Notes under the pieces: model-generated
Database searches by the model: none
The model's input: only the letters and a program-made list of their open reading frames with translations
Told to the model about the DNA's origin: nothing
Shown here: in pieces, positions 17,766 to 25,557 of the stretch
How the letters are laid out: the number at the start of each line of letters is the position of its first letter
How positions within the stretch are numbered: the stretch's first letter is position 1
Source of the DNA: Promethearchaeota archaeon
GTDB lineage: Archaea > Asgardarchaeota > Lokiarchaeia > Sigyniarchaeales > SOKP01
Assembly (NCBI GenBank): GCA_019058425.1
Contig: JAHPYZ010000029.1
Coordinates: 1-49,099 of the forward strand
DNA length: 49,099 nt
Direction of reading: 5' to 3'
Program-made: the position numbers and the translations under genes

Positions 17766-18896
17766 TTAAGAAACTGCATGTGATCTTGCAAATTTTAACA
17801 TAAAATCTTTAACTTTATAATTTGGAATGACCATTTTAGCAGCATCCCTTTCTACAGCTGCCTTAGGCATACCATATACTACACAAGTTTCTTCTGACTC
17901 AGCAATTGTATTCCCACCCTCATTTTTGATTGCTTTTAATCCATCCGCACCGTCATTTCCTAAACCAGTTAATAGGATCCCTAAAATTTGATTTTTATAT
18001 ACTTCTGCAGCTGAAAAAAATAAGACATCAACGGAGGGCATGCAAAAATTTACAGGTTCACCTTTAAAAATTTCAATACTTGGTTTATTATTCTTTAAAA
18101 CTACTTTCATATGGTTTCCACCGGGGCTAAGATAAGCGACTCCCGGAAGAATTTTTTCTCCATTCACAGGGATTTTAACTTCGATTTTGCAAATTTGATT
18201 TAAAGATTTTGAAAGTTCCTTCATGAAAAATGGATCTAGATGTTGAACTATTAAAATGGGGCTTTTAAAATCTTTAGGGATATCTTTTAATATTGATTTT
18301 AAAGTTCTTGGACCACCAGTACTGGTTCCAATAACTATTGCGTTAGATTGGGATACTTTGTTTTTAGAAATATTAACTCTTGGAGTAGTAACTATTTTTG
18401 ATTTTGTCTTTATACTCTTGGAATATTGCTCATTAGGGGTTTCTAAAGCGGGAAATTTATCAACGGATTTCTTAATTAATACATTTCGTTTTTCATAAGT
18501 TTTTTTGATCTTTCCAGCATACAATGTGCTAAAGATTAGTTTTTCTTTTAATTTCGGGAATTCTTCTTGCCATAAACCTTTTGGTTTTACAATAAAATCA
18601 AAAGCTCCCAGAAGTAAAGCTTGAATAGACTCATCTAAAGTTTCTGGATTTGTAGATGAAAATATTATCGTAGGGATTGGATAATGTTCTGATAGGAATT
18701 TGAATACCTCTATACCATCAATTTCTGGCATCATTAGATCTAAAATTAAAACATCAGGATTAAAGGTTTCAACTTTTTCAATTGCTTCTCTTCCATTTCT
18801 AGCAAGTTCTACATATCCAATTTCTTCGTTTGTTAGTAAAATATCAGATATAATTTTTCTTTGAAAACTTGAATCTTCTGCCACAAGAACTTTAAT
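17766..18896 (-). CDS. cheB: CheB methylesterase/deamidase, copy 2, probable ATT start
   Basis: Receiver domain followed by methylesterase (S in GTSTGGPRT, H in IVQHLDPFF, D in TGLGNDGADG). The phospho-acceptor Asp is in VLILDLMMP. The first standard start codon is GTG at 18884, but that removes most of the first receiver strand. Extending in frame gives IKVLVAEDSS, the normal receiver N-terminus, from an ATT at 18896-18894. An in-frame TAA lies three codons upstream, so the real start is ATT or ATA, or the strand is truncated. The ATT overlaps the cheR stop as ATTAA, like the common ATGA coupling. The linker is shorter than in copy 1. Two CheBs in one operon suggest different receptors or one having taken a new role. 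Confidence 0.9.
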   Translation of the reverse strand: MKVLVAEDSSFQRKIISDILLTNEEIGYVELARNGREAIEKVETFNPDVLILDLMMPEIDGIEVFKFLSEHYPIPTIIFSSTNPETLDESIQALLLGAFDFIVKPKGLWQEEFPKLKEKLIFSTLYAGKIKKTYEKRNVLIKKSVDKFPALETPNEQYSKSIKTKSKIVTTPRVNISKNKVSQSNAIVIGTSTGGPRTLKSILKDIPKDFKSPILIVQHLDPFFMKELSKSLNQICKIEVKIPVNGEKILPGVAYLSPGGNHMKVVLKNNKPSIEIFKGEPVNFCMPSVDVLFFSAAEVYKNQILGILLTGLGNDGADGLKAIKNEGGNTIAESEETCVVYGMPKAAVERDAAKMVIPNYKVKDFMLKFARSHAVS

Positions 18897-19923
18897 TGAT
18901 ATTTAAGCCACCCTCTTTTAAATATATTCGATTATATGAATCAATCAGTTTTAAATTATCTTGGAAGTTATTCAAAGCTTCAGTTTTCCCTAGGATTAAC
19001 AAACCGCCTGGATTCAATCTGCTTTTAAGAATATTTAAAAAATCTTCACGTGTTTTTCTACTAATATAAATCAAGAGGTATCGACAAAAGATTATATCAT
19101 ACTTTAAAGATGTTTGATGACCTCTTGTAACATCTTCTTCAATAAATTCAACTTGTTTCTTAATTTGGTTTTTTATTGAATAAATAAATCCAAAATTTTC
19201 ATTTTCTTTTTTAAAATATTTATTTTCATAAAATTCTGAAACATTTTTTGTAGAATCTTCATTGTATATCCCTATTTTTGCTCTATTGATAGCTTCATAA
19301 TCTATATCTGATGCTATAATTCTAAATTGGGGAAATTTAGGAATTTGACTTTTTAGATTATCTAAAATCATAGCTATTGAATAAGGTTCTTCACCATTAG
19401 CACATGGACATGACCAAATATTAATACATTTCTCAGATCCTGAAGAATTCCATATCTTTTTGTGTAAAGAAGTCTTGTATAAAGTCTGATTAATAAAATT
19501 TTCTCTAGCTTTTCTTATATTCTTTTTTTGATTTTGATGATTATGAGATTTTTTTTTTGATATTTTTTGATATTGTCTTTCTGGATTAGGAGTTAAATCA
19601 CTTAAAATATCTCCAATTGATAAATACAGAGATGATAACAGAATTTTTTCAAATTGTTGAAATACTTCAAAATTTCTAAAAAAAACTGAATAGTTAATAT
19701 TAAAACAATCAAAAAATTTATTGGTTTCTGAAGTGTTTTCTAATAGATAATTGTAATAAGATTCAACAGTATCGCAATTAACACGAATCATTCTTGATTT
19801 GATTCTTTTTTCAATAAAATTTTTTCGATAATAATCCAAATTCAATCCAGTAGTATTCATTAAAAAGTGAATTAGAGGACCATAATAATCCGAATCAAAT
19901 CTAATATCATCAATATGTATCAC
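18892..19923 (-). CDS. cheR: CheR receptor methyltransferase
   Basis: 343 residues, GTG start. The N-terminal helical domain (MNTTGLNLDYYRKNFIEKRI) is followed by a SAM-binding Rossmann fold with WSCPCANGEEPYSIAMIL, the usual CheR signature, and the catalytic-region strand YDIIFCRYLLIYIS. CheR methylates receptor glutamates using S-adenosylmethionine. It has a ~40-residue basic, Asn/Gln/His-rich insertion around residues 115-155 (KKKSHNHQNQKKN) between the domains, unusual for the family. Its stop overlaps the probable start of cheB copy 2, so the two opposing adaptation enzymes appear translationally coupled. Confidence 0.94.
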   Translation of the reverse strand: MIHIDDIRFDSDYYGPLIHFLMNTTGLNLDYYRKNFIEKRIKSRMIRVNCDTVESYYNYLLENTSETNKFFDCFNINYSVFFRNFEVFQQFEKILLSSLYLSIGDILSDLTPNPERQYQKISKKKSHNHQNQKKNIRKARENFINQTLYKTSLHKKIWNSSGSEKCINIWSCPCANGEEPYSIAMILDNLKSQIPKFPQFRIIASDIDYEAINRAKIGIYNEDSTKNVSEFYENKYFKKENENFGFIYSIKNQIKKQVEFIEEDVTRGHQTSLKYDIIFCRYLLIYISRKTREDFLNILKSRLNPGGLLILGKTEALNNFQDNLKLIDSYNRIYLKEGGLNIN

Positions 19924-19934
19924 TTCTAAACACG

Positions 19935-20483
19935 TTATTTTTCCAATATTTTTTCAATTTCAGCAAAACGTTGTGCGATATGATCCATGGAATACTTTAT
20001 ATGCATTTGAATTTCTTTAATTTCAGATAAAATTTTACTAATACGAGATTTTACTGATTTTGATAACGATATATTTCCTTGTGATATTTCTTGCGTAATC
20101 ATCTGATTTGTAGAAATAGATGAACCATAAGCTTTTGTTCTATTATCAAACGTACTTCTAGACTGTCCAGGATATTCGAGATCAGCTCTTTTCTCGCTAA
20201 TTTCATTAAAAATTATATGAAAATCAGTAGGTTCAATTCCTTGCTTAATTACTTCATATTTGAAATTATAAAACTTTTTCTTAGTTTTAAGCTTTCCAGC
20301 CCAATTTGCGGCCATATATCTATGAAATAAGCGGGATTGACTTCCTGCCCATATCCAAATTAATTTAAACTCTTTATCGACAATCAAATACACACCCTTA
20401 GGCTCAAATATTTTCTCGGGTCTCAGTTTTACTGTTTCTCCATCGACTTTATAGATATAATCGAAGTAACTGCTTTTTAACAT
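19935..20483 (-). CDS. Gelsolin-like domain protein with C-terminal coiled coil
   Basis: 182 residues. Residues about 20-95 fit a single gelsolin/ADF-H-like unit: VYLIVDKEFKLIWIWAGSQS is the classic 'Y-x-L-D-x-x-x-x-I-W-x-W-x-G' strand pair, followed by the helix LFHRYMAANWAGKLKTKK. Residues 130-182 are a charged helix (RISKILSEIKEIQMHIKYSM...) likely to dimerise. Gelsolin-type domains in Asgard archaea have been shown to bind or sever actin; whether this single-domain form does is unknown. It is 11 nt upstream of cheR within the chemosensory operon, an unexpected partner. A 121-nt gap with a hairpin separates it from the preceding gene. Confidence 0.72.
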   Translation of the reverse strand: MLKSSYFDYIYKVDGETVKLRPEKIFEPKGVYLIVDKEFKLIWIWAGSQSRLFHRYMAANWAGKLKTKKKFYNFKYEVIKQGIEPTDFHIIFNEISEKRADLEYPGQSRSTFDNRTKAYGSSISTNQMITQEISQGNISLSKSVKSRISKILSEIKEIQMHIKYSMDHIAQRFAEIEKILEK

Positions 20484-20588
20484 ATTCTATTGAGCCCTTT
20501 AGCTTTTTATTAGTATATTTAATTCTTCTATTTAATTTGGATATTCTTATTCTTTTTTTAAAATATTAAAAAATTATAAAATTTGGAT

Positions 20589-20624
20589 TTCTTAGATTTT
20601 TTGTTTATGAATAAAATCTAAGAA
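20589..20624 (-). terminator. Perfect 12-bp hairpin at the stop codon of the CheW-CheC-CheC gene
   Basis: TTCTTAGATTTT at 20589-20600 pairs perfectly with AAAATCTAAGAA at 20613-20624 around a 12-nt loop containing the stop codon. In the minus-strand transcript it is followed by an AT-rich tract with T-runs and by the largest gap in the operon (121 nt). It could be a partial terminator, an RNA-stability element or a processing site separating signalling genes from adaptation genes. Simple hairpin terminators are not typical of archaea, so the role is open. Confidence 0.5.
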
Positions 20625-22584
20625 GTGCATCTAATAATTCATGTAATGTCTCTAAGTTTGGGATGAATAGAAATGTCCCTGTGATTTTTATATCAGTAAT
20701 AATCACGTTCGTTGTAATCACAAGAGAAAGTCTCTTTAGTAACCCAATCTCTTCCTTCAGTATATTGAAGAGCGTGTTTCCCTTGTCGATGGATACGTCT
20801 GGAGGCTCTGTCATCAAACGTAAGCCTAATAAATCTCCTATTGCGCTCACATAATGACTCCCTAAGATATGTCCTAATTCAGAGATAGCACTATGATAAA
20901 GTTCTGGAAAATCAGATGCTTTCTCAATTCTCTTTCTCAGATCTATTTGTTTCTTTTCGGGGTCATCTACTATTATTGAGGTTATATCAACAGCATCTTT
21001 TATATTAAAAAGTGTTAAGACTGTAGCTCTTGTTTTACCAACAACATTACTCCAAGCAACTAAGAGTCTTTCATTCTTTTTACTGATATTATCGGCATAT
21101 TCATCTAACTCAACCATTTCTACAGAAGGAATGTTTATATCAACTCTCTTGTTAATCATTTGAGCTAATGCATTCGCCGCATTCCCTGCACCAATGTTGC
21201 CTACTTCTTGCAAAGCATCTCTTTGAACTTCAGTCAGATCTATTTGAGAAACTTTAATACTTTCAGGCAATTTCTTTGTACTTTCTGCCTTAAGAGCAAT
21301 TTCATGCTCTATACCAAGTTTATTGAAAAATGTTTTTAATGTCCCAAGATCTGGAATAAAGAAGAACATACCTTTAAGTTTCAATTCAGCTACTTTTATA
21401 GAAGTTTTTATTATTATGAAAAACTCAGCAACTGATTTCAGCTCTTTTGAAAGAAATTCTCCAATTTCTCCAGCTTGACTCATCGTAAATTCAGGAATAT
21501 CAATCATTAATTTTGTATCTAATAAATCTGCCAATGCTGAAGCATAATGACCTGCCATAATATTTCCCATTTCTACAATTGTAGAAACTGCAAATTCATC
21601 TAGATCTTTCTTCGTTTTAACTTTAGTTGGATCAATTTTGGATTTATTTCCTGCCAAGTCTGCAATCATTTTCATCAATGGTGTCATCTCGAAAATATTT
21701 AAGATGGTTGCTTGAGATGGCTCATCAATATGGCAAAAAATTCCGCAAACTTTCTCTTTAGCTCCCCCAAATTGAGTAGGTAATTCATTAAGAGGTACAA
21801 TTCCTACATCAGTTAAGGTTACGTCAATTTTCTTTTTTACTAACCGAGATAAAGCTGTGACGGCGTTTCCAGTTCCAATATTTCCTATCTCTTTAAGTGT
21901 ATCTTGTTGTTCTTCTGTTAGTGCAACATCTTTTTGGGTTAATTCCTCTGGAATTGGTGTTAAGCTCTTTGATATTTTAATTTCTTGAGGAACAACAACT
22001 GTGGATTCAACTTTGGGCTTGGGAGCAACTTTTGGTTTCACTTTAGGACGTTCTAAATCTTGTGGCGTTATTTCTACTTTTTGTTCAATTTTTCTATCCA
22101 TAGTTTTAATATAGGGTTGAATTAAAGCATCTAAATCTAACAAGATAAGAGATTCATCCTGAAAAACACCAGTTAATTTAATCAAGCTAAAATTAATATT
22201 TGTTTTTACAATAGCCCCTTGTTTTCTAAAAACGGAGAGAGGAATATCTTTCACACCAATAACAGCATCAACTAGAAGTGCGATTTTTAGATCATTGTAT
22301 TCTAATAATAAGACTCTTGAATGGTCACTTAATCCATAATCAACATCTTTATCAGAAATATTATGCCTTAATGATATTATTGAATAAATTTCCCCTCGAA
22401 TGTTTATAATACCAACAATTGATTTTTCTGTTAATGGAACAGGGATAATCGATTCTCCTGGAACATAAATCTCTTTAACACTTTCAACTTCAATGAGAAA
22501 TTTTTCATCAAGGACTTCTAATATCACTACATTCAAGCTATCTCCATATTCAATATTTTTTGTTTCGGTTTTTAACATCTTCAT
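20605..22584 (-). CDS. CheW-CheC-CheC fusion protein
   Basis: 659 residues. Residues 1-150 are a CheW domain (SLNVVILEVLDEKFLIEV..., IVGIINIRGEIYSIISL). A Pro/Lys linker (about 165-210) leads to CheC domain 1 with IGNIGTGNAVTALS and EMGNIMAGHYASAL, then CheC domain 2 with VGNIGAGNAANALA and ELGHILGSHYVSAI. The last site has His where the catalytic Asn should be, so one of four phosphatase sites is altered. CheW couples receptors to CheA and CheC dephosphorylates CheY, so the fusion places phosphatase at the receptor-kinase array. It resembles in logic a CheV with phosphatase in place of a receiver. It is preceded by AGAGGT. Confidence 0.93.
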   Translation of the reverse strand: MKMLKTETKNIEYGDSLNVVILEVLDEKFLIEVESVKEIYVPGESIIPVPLTEKSIVGIINIRGEIYSIISLRHNISDKDVDYGLSDHSRVLLLEYNDLKIALLVDAVIGVKDIPLSVFRKQGAIVKTNINFSLIKLTGVFQDESLILLDLDALIQPYIKTMDRKIEQKVEITPQDLERPKVKPKVAPKPKVESTVVVPQEIKISKSLTPIPEELTQKDVALTEEQQDTLKEIGNIGTGNAVTALSRLVKKKIDVTLTDVGIVPLNELPTQFGGAKEKVCGIFCHIDEPSQATILNIFEMTPLMKMIADLAGNKSKIDPTKVKTKKDLDEFAVSTIVEMGNIMAGHYASALADLLDTKLMIDIPEFTMSQAGEIGEFLSKELKSVAEFFIIIKTSIKVAELKLKGMFFFIPDLGTLKTFFNKLGIEHEIALKAESTKKLPESIKVSQIDLTEVQRDALQEVGNIGAGNAANALAQMINKRVDINIPSVEMVELDEYADNISKKNERLLVAWSNVVGKTRATVLTLFNIKDAVDITSIIVDDPEKKQIDLRKRIEKASDFPELYHSAISELGHILGSHYVSAIGDLLGLRLMTEPPDVSIDKGNTLFNILKEEIGLLKRLSLVITTNVIITDIKITGTFLFIPNLETLHELLDALLRFYS

Positions 22585-22591
22585 TACCTCT

Positions 22592-23440
22592 TTATTTTAA
22601 TATGATTCCTTTCCAGAATAATTCCACTTCAGGCTCATCTTCACTTGTTTCGGTAAAGAAATCTATTTGTCTATAAAGTGAAATTTGACCTCCCTCAGTA
22701 TATGTATATACATAATTAAGTAGGTCATCTGTGCTACTGAAATTAAATCCAGCGATTTTTAATTCTGAATTATTAACAATTATTAGATCTTCTTTATTAA
22801 AAGGACAGCTTTCTTCAGTCCATTCGATCCATAATTCTGGTATTACTTCATTATTCACAATTTTTATAGCTGAATCAATTGGTATATTACGGAAAGATTT
22901 ACCAGTAGCAAAAATTATTCGATCAGGAATTAAATTTTCTTTTTTTACAAATTCATTAATATTTTTTAGGGCGTTCTTATAGTCATCTAACTCTAAAATA
23001 TCACAGCATAAAGCAAGAATTATTTCATTTTCTTCTGTTTTAATAATAAAATCAATTACTAGATCTGGATTAGGATCTATATTGATTTTTACTGTTTTTA
23101 AATTTAATTCCATTATATACTTAATATATTGATAAAAACGCCACTTTATAGCAACTTTATCATTTCTTTCTCTACTAATAAAAATCTGAAATAAAATTTT
23201 TAATTTTTCTATGTTTAATTTCGATAAATCAACAGGCTTTTGATTATTTTCACTAATATTAACATAGCCAGAACTTGAATTTGATTTAGAACTCTTTTTT
23301 TCTTTCGTGGCTTTTACCGCAAGTTTTTCAATGAAAATTTTATATTCATTTTCAGTGAATTCTGGTAAGATTTGTTCGCTAAGATACAAAAGATATTCTT
23401 TTGATTTATCATCCATCAGATCAAAATACTTTAGTTTCAT
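22592..23440 (-). CDS. Uncharacterised protein of the chemosensory operon
   Basis: 282 residues, soluble, with no recognised family. Residues 1-50 are helical, and 48-68 form a Ser/Lys/Asn-rich linker (KKSSKSNSSSGYVNISENN). Residues 125-230 alternate strands and helices (LVIDFIIKTEENEIILALCC; DRIIFATGKSFRNIPID), suggesting a small alpha/beta domain. A nuclease-like fold is possible, but I see no convincing catalytic set. It starts 26 nt after the 676-residue gene behind a strong GGAGGAT ribosome site and ends 7 nt before the CheW-CheC-CheC gene, so it is a firm member of the operon. A role in the receptor-kinase complex is inferred from position only. Confidence 0.7.
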   Translation of the reverse strand: MKLKYFDLMDDKSKEYLLYLSEQILPEFTENEYKIFIEKLAVKATKEKKSSKSNSSSGYVNISENNQKPVDLSKLNIEKLKILFQIFISRERNDKVAIKWRFYQYIKYIMELNLKTVKINIDPNPDLVIDFIIKTEENEIILALCCDILELDDYKNALKNINEFVKKENLIPDRIIFATGKSFRNIPIDSAIKIVNNEVIPELWIEWTEESCPFNKEDLIIVNNSELKIAGFNFSSTDDLLNYVYTYTEGGQISLYRQIDFFTETSEDEPEVELFWKGIILK

Positions 23441-23466
23441 TTAAATCCTCCTTCTTTTTTCTTTTT

Positions 23467-25497
23467 TTATCCTATGAAAAATGATTCTAATTCTGATTGT
23501 TTTACATCTTTTCCACTTATTGTTTTTAGATAATACATGATTTCCTTTTCCTGATATGGCAGAATAGTATCAATAGTAAAAGATATTTTTTGTGATCCAT
23601 TACTTTTAGATTTACTAAGTTTATGATCCGCATTCGATGAGATAAGTTCAAAAGAATCTGGAAAAGTATCAGTAATGTCTACTTCACTAATTTTAGTATT
23701 AGAACCATTTCTAGCTACAATATAAATAGCAAATTCATTACTAGTTCTTCCAGGAAATATTTCTTTACCAATTAATAGCTTCCGTCTTCTATGTGAAATT
23801 TTTAGAGTAGTTTTATCTAGTGTGTTGTAATCATCTACAATTGTATAAAAGACTCTTAATCCTTTTTCATTATATTTTTCATATTTTGGATAGAGTGATT
23901 GTACTTCAAGTGGGAAATCATAATCCTTTTTGTAATCAGGCGTTATAGCTGTCAGTGGATATTTCAATTCTAAGAAATCTTCTACCCCAACTGCTGGATT
24001 CGAACCATTGTTTTTTAAATTAATATTCATTTCAATAGTATGTTCATGGGAAGGATCTTCATCATCCGGATTTAGGGTTAATTCAATATCTTCAAATTCT
24101 ATCTTACCAGATGACTTATATAATGTATAGTCAGCTATATTTCTTGAAGGTAAGAAATCTTCTGGTATTCTCTCAAGTATTCGAAGTCCTTTAATTGGAA
24201 CAGTCCCTTGGTTGCTAATAATTATGTTAGCATTAAGTTTCGTTTCTTCAAATGATTTAATATCATTTTCAGATAAATTCTTCTTTATATCAATATTGAC
24301 AACTTTAAAATTACTATCATCAAATTTTGAATTAATCATCGAATTACTTTCAGTTTTATAATCAACTGAATATTCTACTTTTCTGGAAAATGTTGGTTCT
24401 TTTTCACTTATAAAATCAAAGTCTCCTGTTTTATACTTTCCACGAGGATTTATAGTTGTATTATTTGTACCGTTAAAATCTAAATCGAGTAATTTATTTG
24501 ATTTAGTCTCATCGTAGACTTGAATCGTTTTTAATTTCATTTTAAAATCACTACGGTTTTCAAAAATTAGCGAACAATCCCAGTGATTTGGAGCATGATT
24601 TTTCTCTGTTTTCTTTATAGCATGCATTGCATGTGAATAGGCGGAAAAGTGATTTAAACTTACTCCTGATAGTACCTTATTTGTTAAATTAAAAGTAAGC
24701 TCTATTTTTCCAGTCTTGATATCTTCTTTCTTTTTTGGTAAAACATTTGCATGTATAATTATTTGCACTTCTTCTCCAGGATTTAGACTGTTTAAAGAGC
24801 ATTCAACAACCCTTCGATTAACTTTAAAATCCCTTGATTTCGTACTTTTAAATTCAAAATTAGAGAAACCCGTGGCAAATAATTTCTTAAATTTTATTTT
24901 TTCTAATATTGAGTTTGAAACATTTACTAATGTAATGGAGAATCTCACTTTATTTTCCTTTCCTAATAGAAGTAGATAATTTAGTGGACTGTCGATTTTC
25001 AGTATTTCATCATCAGTCAGTACTTCATTATAATCAGTAAAAAGTTTAATATCGTTATTTAGAACTTTAATATCTTCACTCAATTTTATTAAATCAGGTA
25101 AATCATCTGAATTCACAATTTCATATTTTAATACCTTATTTGAACTTGGTTCAAAAATCCCTAAATCTATATTATTTTCTTCTTTTTGATTATTGAATTG
25201 TGAACCAGAGAATTTTAAATTTGAATCCCATATTCTGTCCTTTACAGAATTATTAAATATTGAGATAGTTCCATTACCGTTTACACTCATTCGTTTTCCA
25301 CTACCATTGTATTGAAATTCCATAAATTCTTCATTTAAAATCAATACTTCTGATAATGAACCTGTGTAGCTTGATTCAATTTTTTTCTCTCTTTGACTTT
25401 TATGGACTAATTTACCTCCTTCTCTTATTGGGATACCAAGAAAATTTTGGCCAATTTTAGTCTTTAATTCGTCATGATCTATTTTTTTAAAACCCAT
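23467..25497 (-). CDS. Large beta-rich (Ig/DUF11-like) protein of the chemosensory operon
   Basis: 676 residues, no signal peptide and no membrane segment, so apparently cytosolic. It is mostly beta strands arranged as repeated sandwich-like units; several end in 'L-x-P-x-E-E/K' turns (SLNPGEEVQIIIHANV; ILPYQEKEIMYYLK), and one unit contains IKGLRILERIPEDF, as in DUF11/conserved-repeat domains. Such domains are usually extracellular, so a cytosolic copy in a che operon is odd. The DUF4139-like pair at 2916-4332 has a similar texture. It follows cheA after 60 nt with a GGAGG ribosome site. It may be a scaffold; the function is not known. Confidence 0.65.
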   Translation of the reverse strand: MGFKKIDHDELKTKIGQNFLGIPIREGGKLVHKSQREKKIESSYTGSLSEVLILNEEFMEFQYNGSGKRMSVNGNGTISIFNNSVKDRIWDSNLKFSGSQFNNQKEENNIDLGIFEPSSNKVLKYEIVNSDDLPDLIKLSEDIKVLNNDIKLFTDYNEVLTDDEILKIDSPLNYLLLLGKENKVRFSITLVNVSNSILEKIKFKKLFATGFSNFEFKSTKSRDFKVNRRVVECSLNSLNPGEEVQIIIHANVLPKKKEDIKTGKIELTFNLTNKVLSGVSLNHFSAYSHAMHAIKKTEKNHAPNHWDCSLIFENRSDFKMKLKTIQVYDETKSNKLLDLDFNGTNNTTINPRGKYKTGDFDFISEKEPTFSRKVEYSVDYKTESNSMINSKFDDSNFKVVNIDIKKNLSENDIKSFEETKLNANIIISNQGTVPIKGLRILERIPEDFLPSRNIADYTLYKSSGKIEFEDIELTLNPDDEDPSHEHTIEMNINLKNNGSNPAVGVEDFLELKYPLTAITPDYKKDYDFPLEVQSLYPKYEKYNEKGLRVFYTIVDDYNTLDKTTLKISHRRRKLLIGKEIFPGRTSNEFAIYIVARNGSNTKISEVDITDTFPDSFELISSNADHKLSKSKSNGSQKISFTIDTILPYQEKEIMYYLKTISGKDVKQSELESFFIG

Positions 25498-25557
25498 TTT
25501 TATTTTCCTCCAAATTTTTCTTCTTTTGATAAATCTTTGATTTGTTTAAAAAAATTA

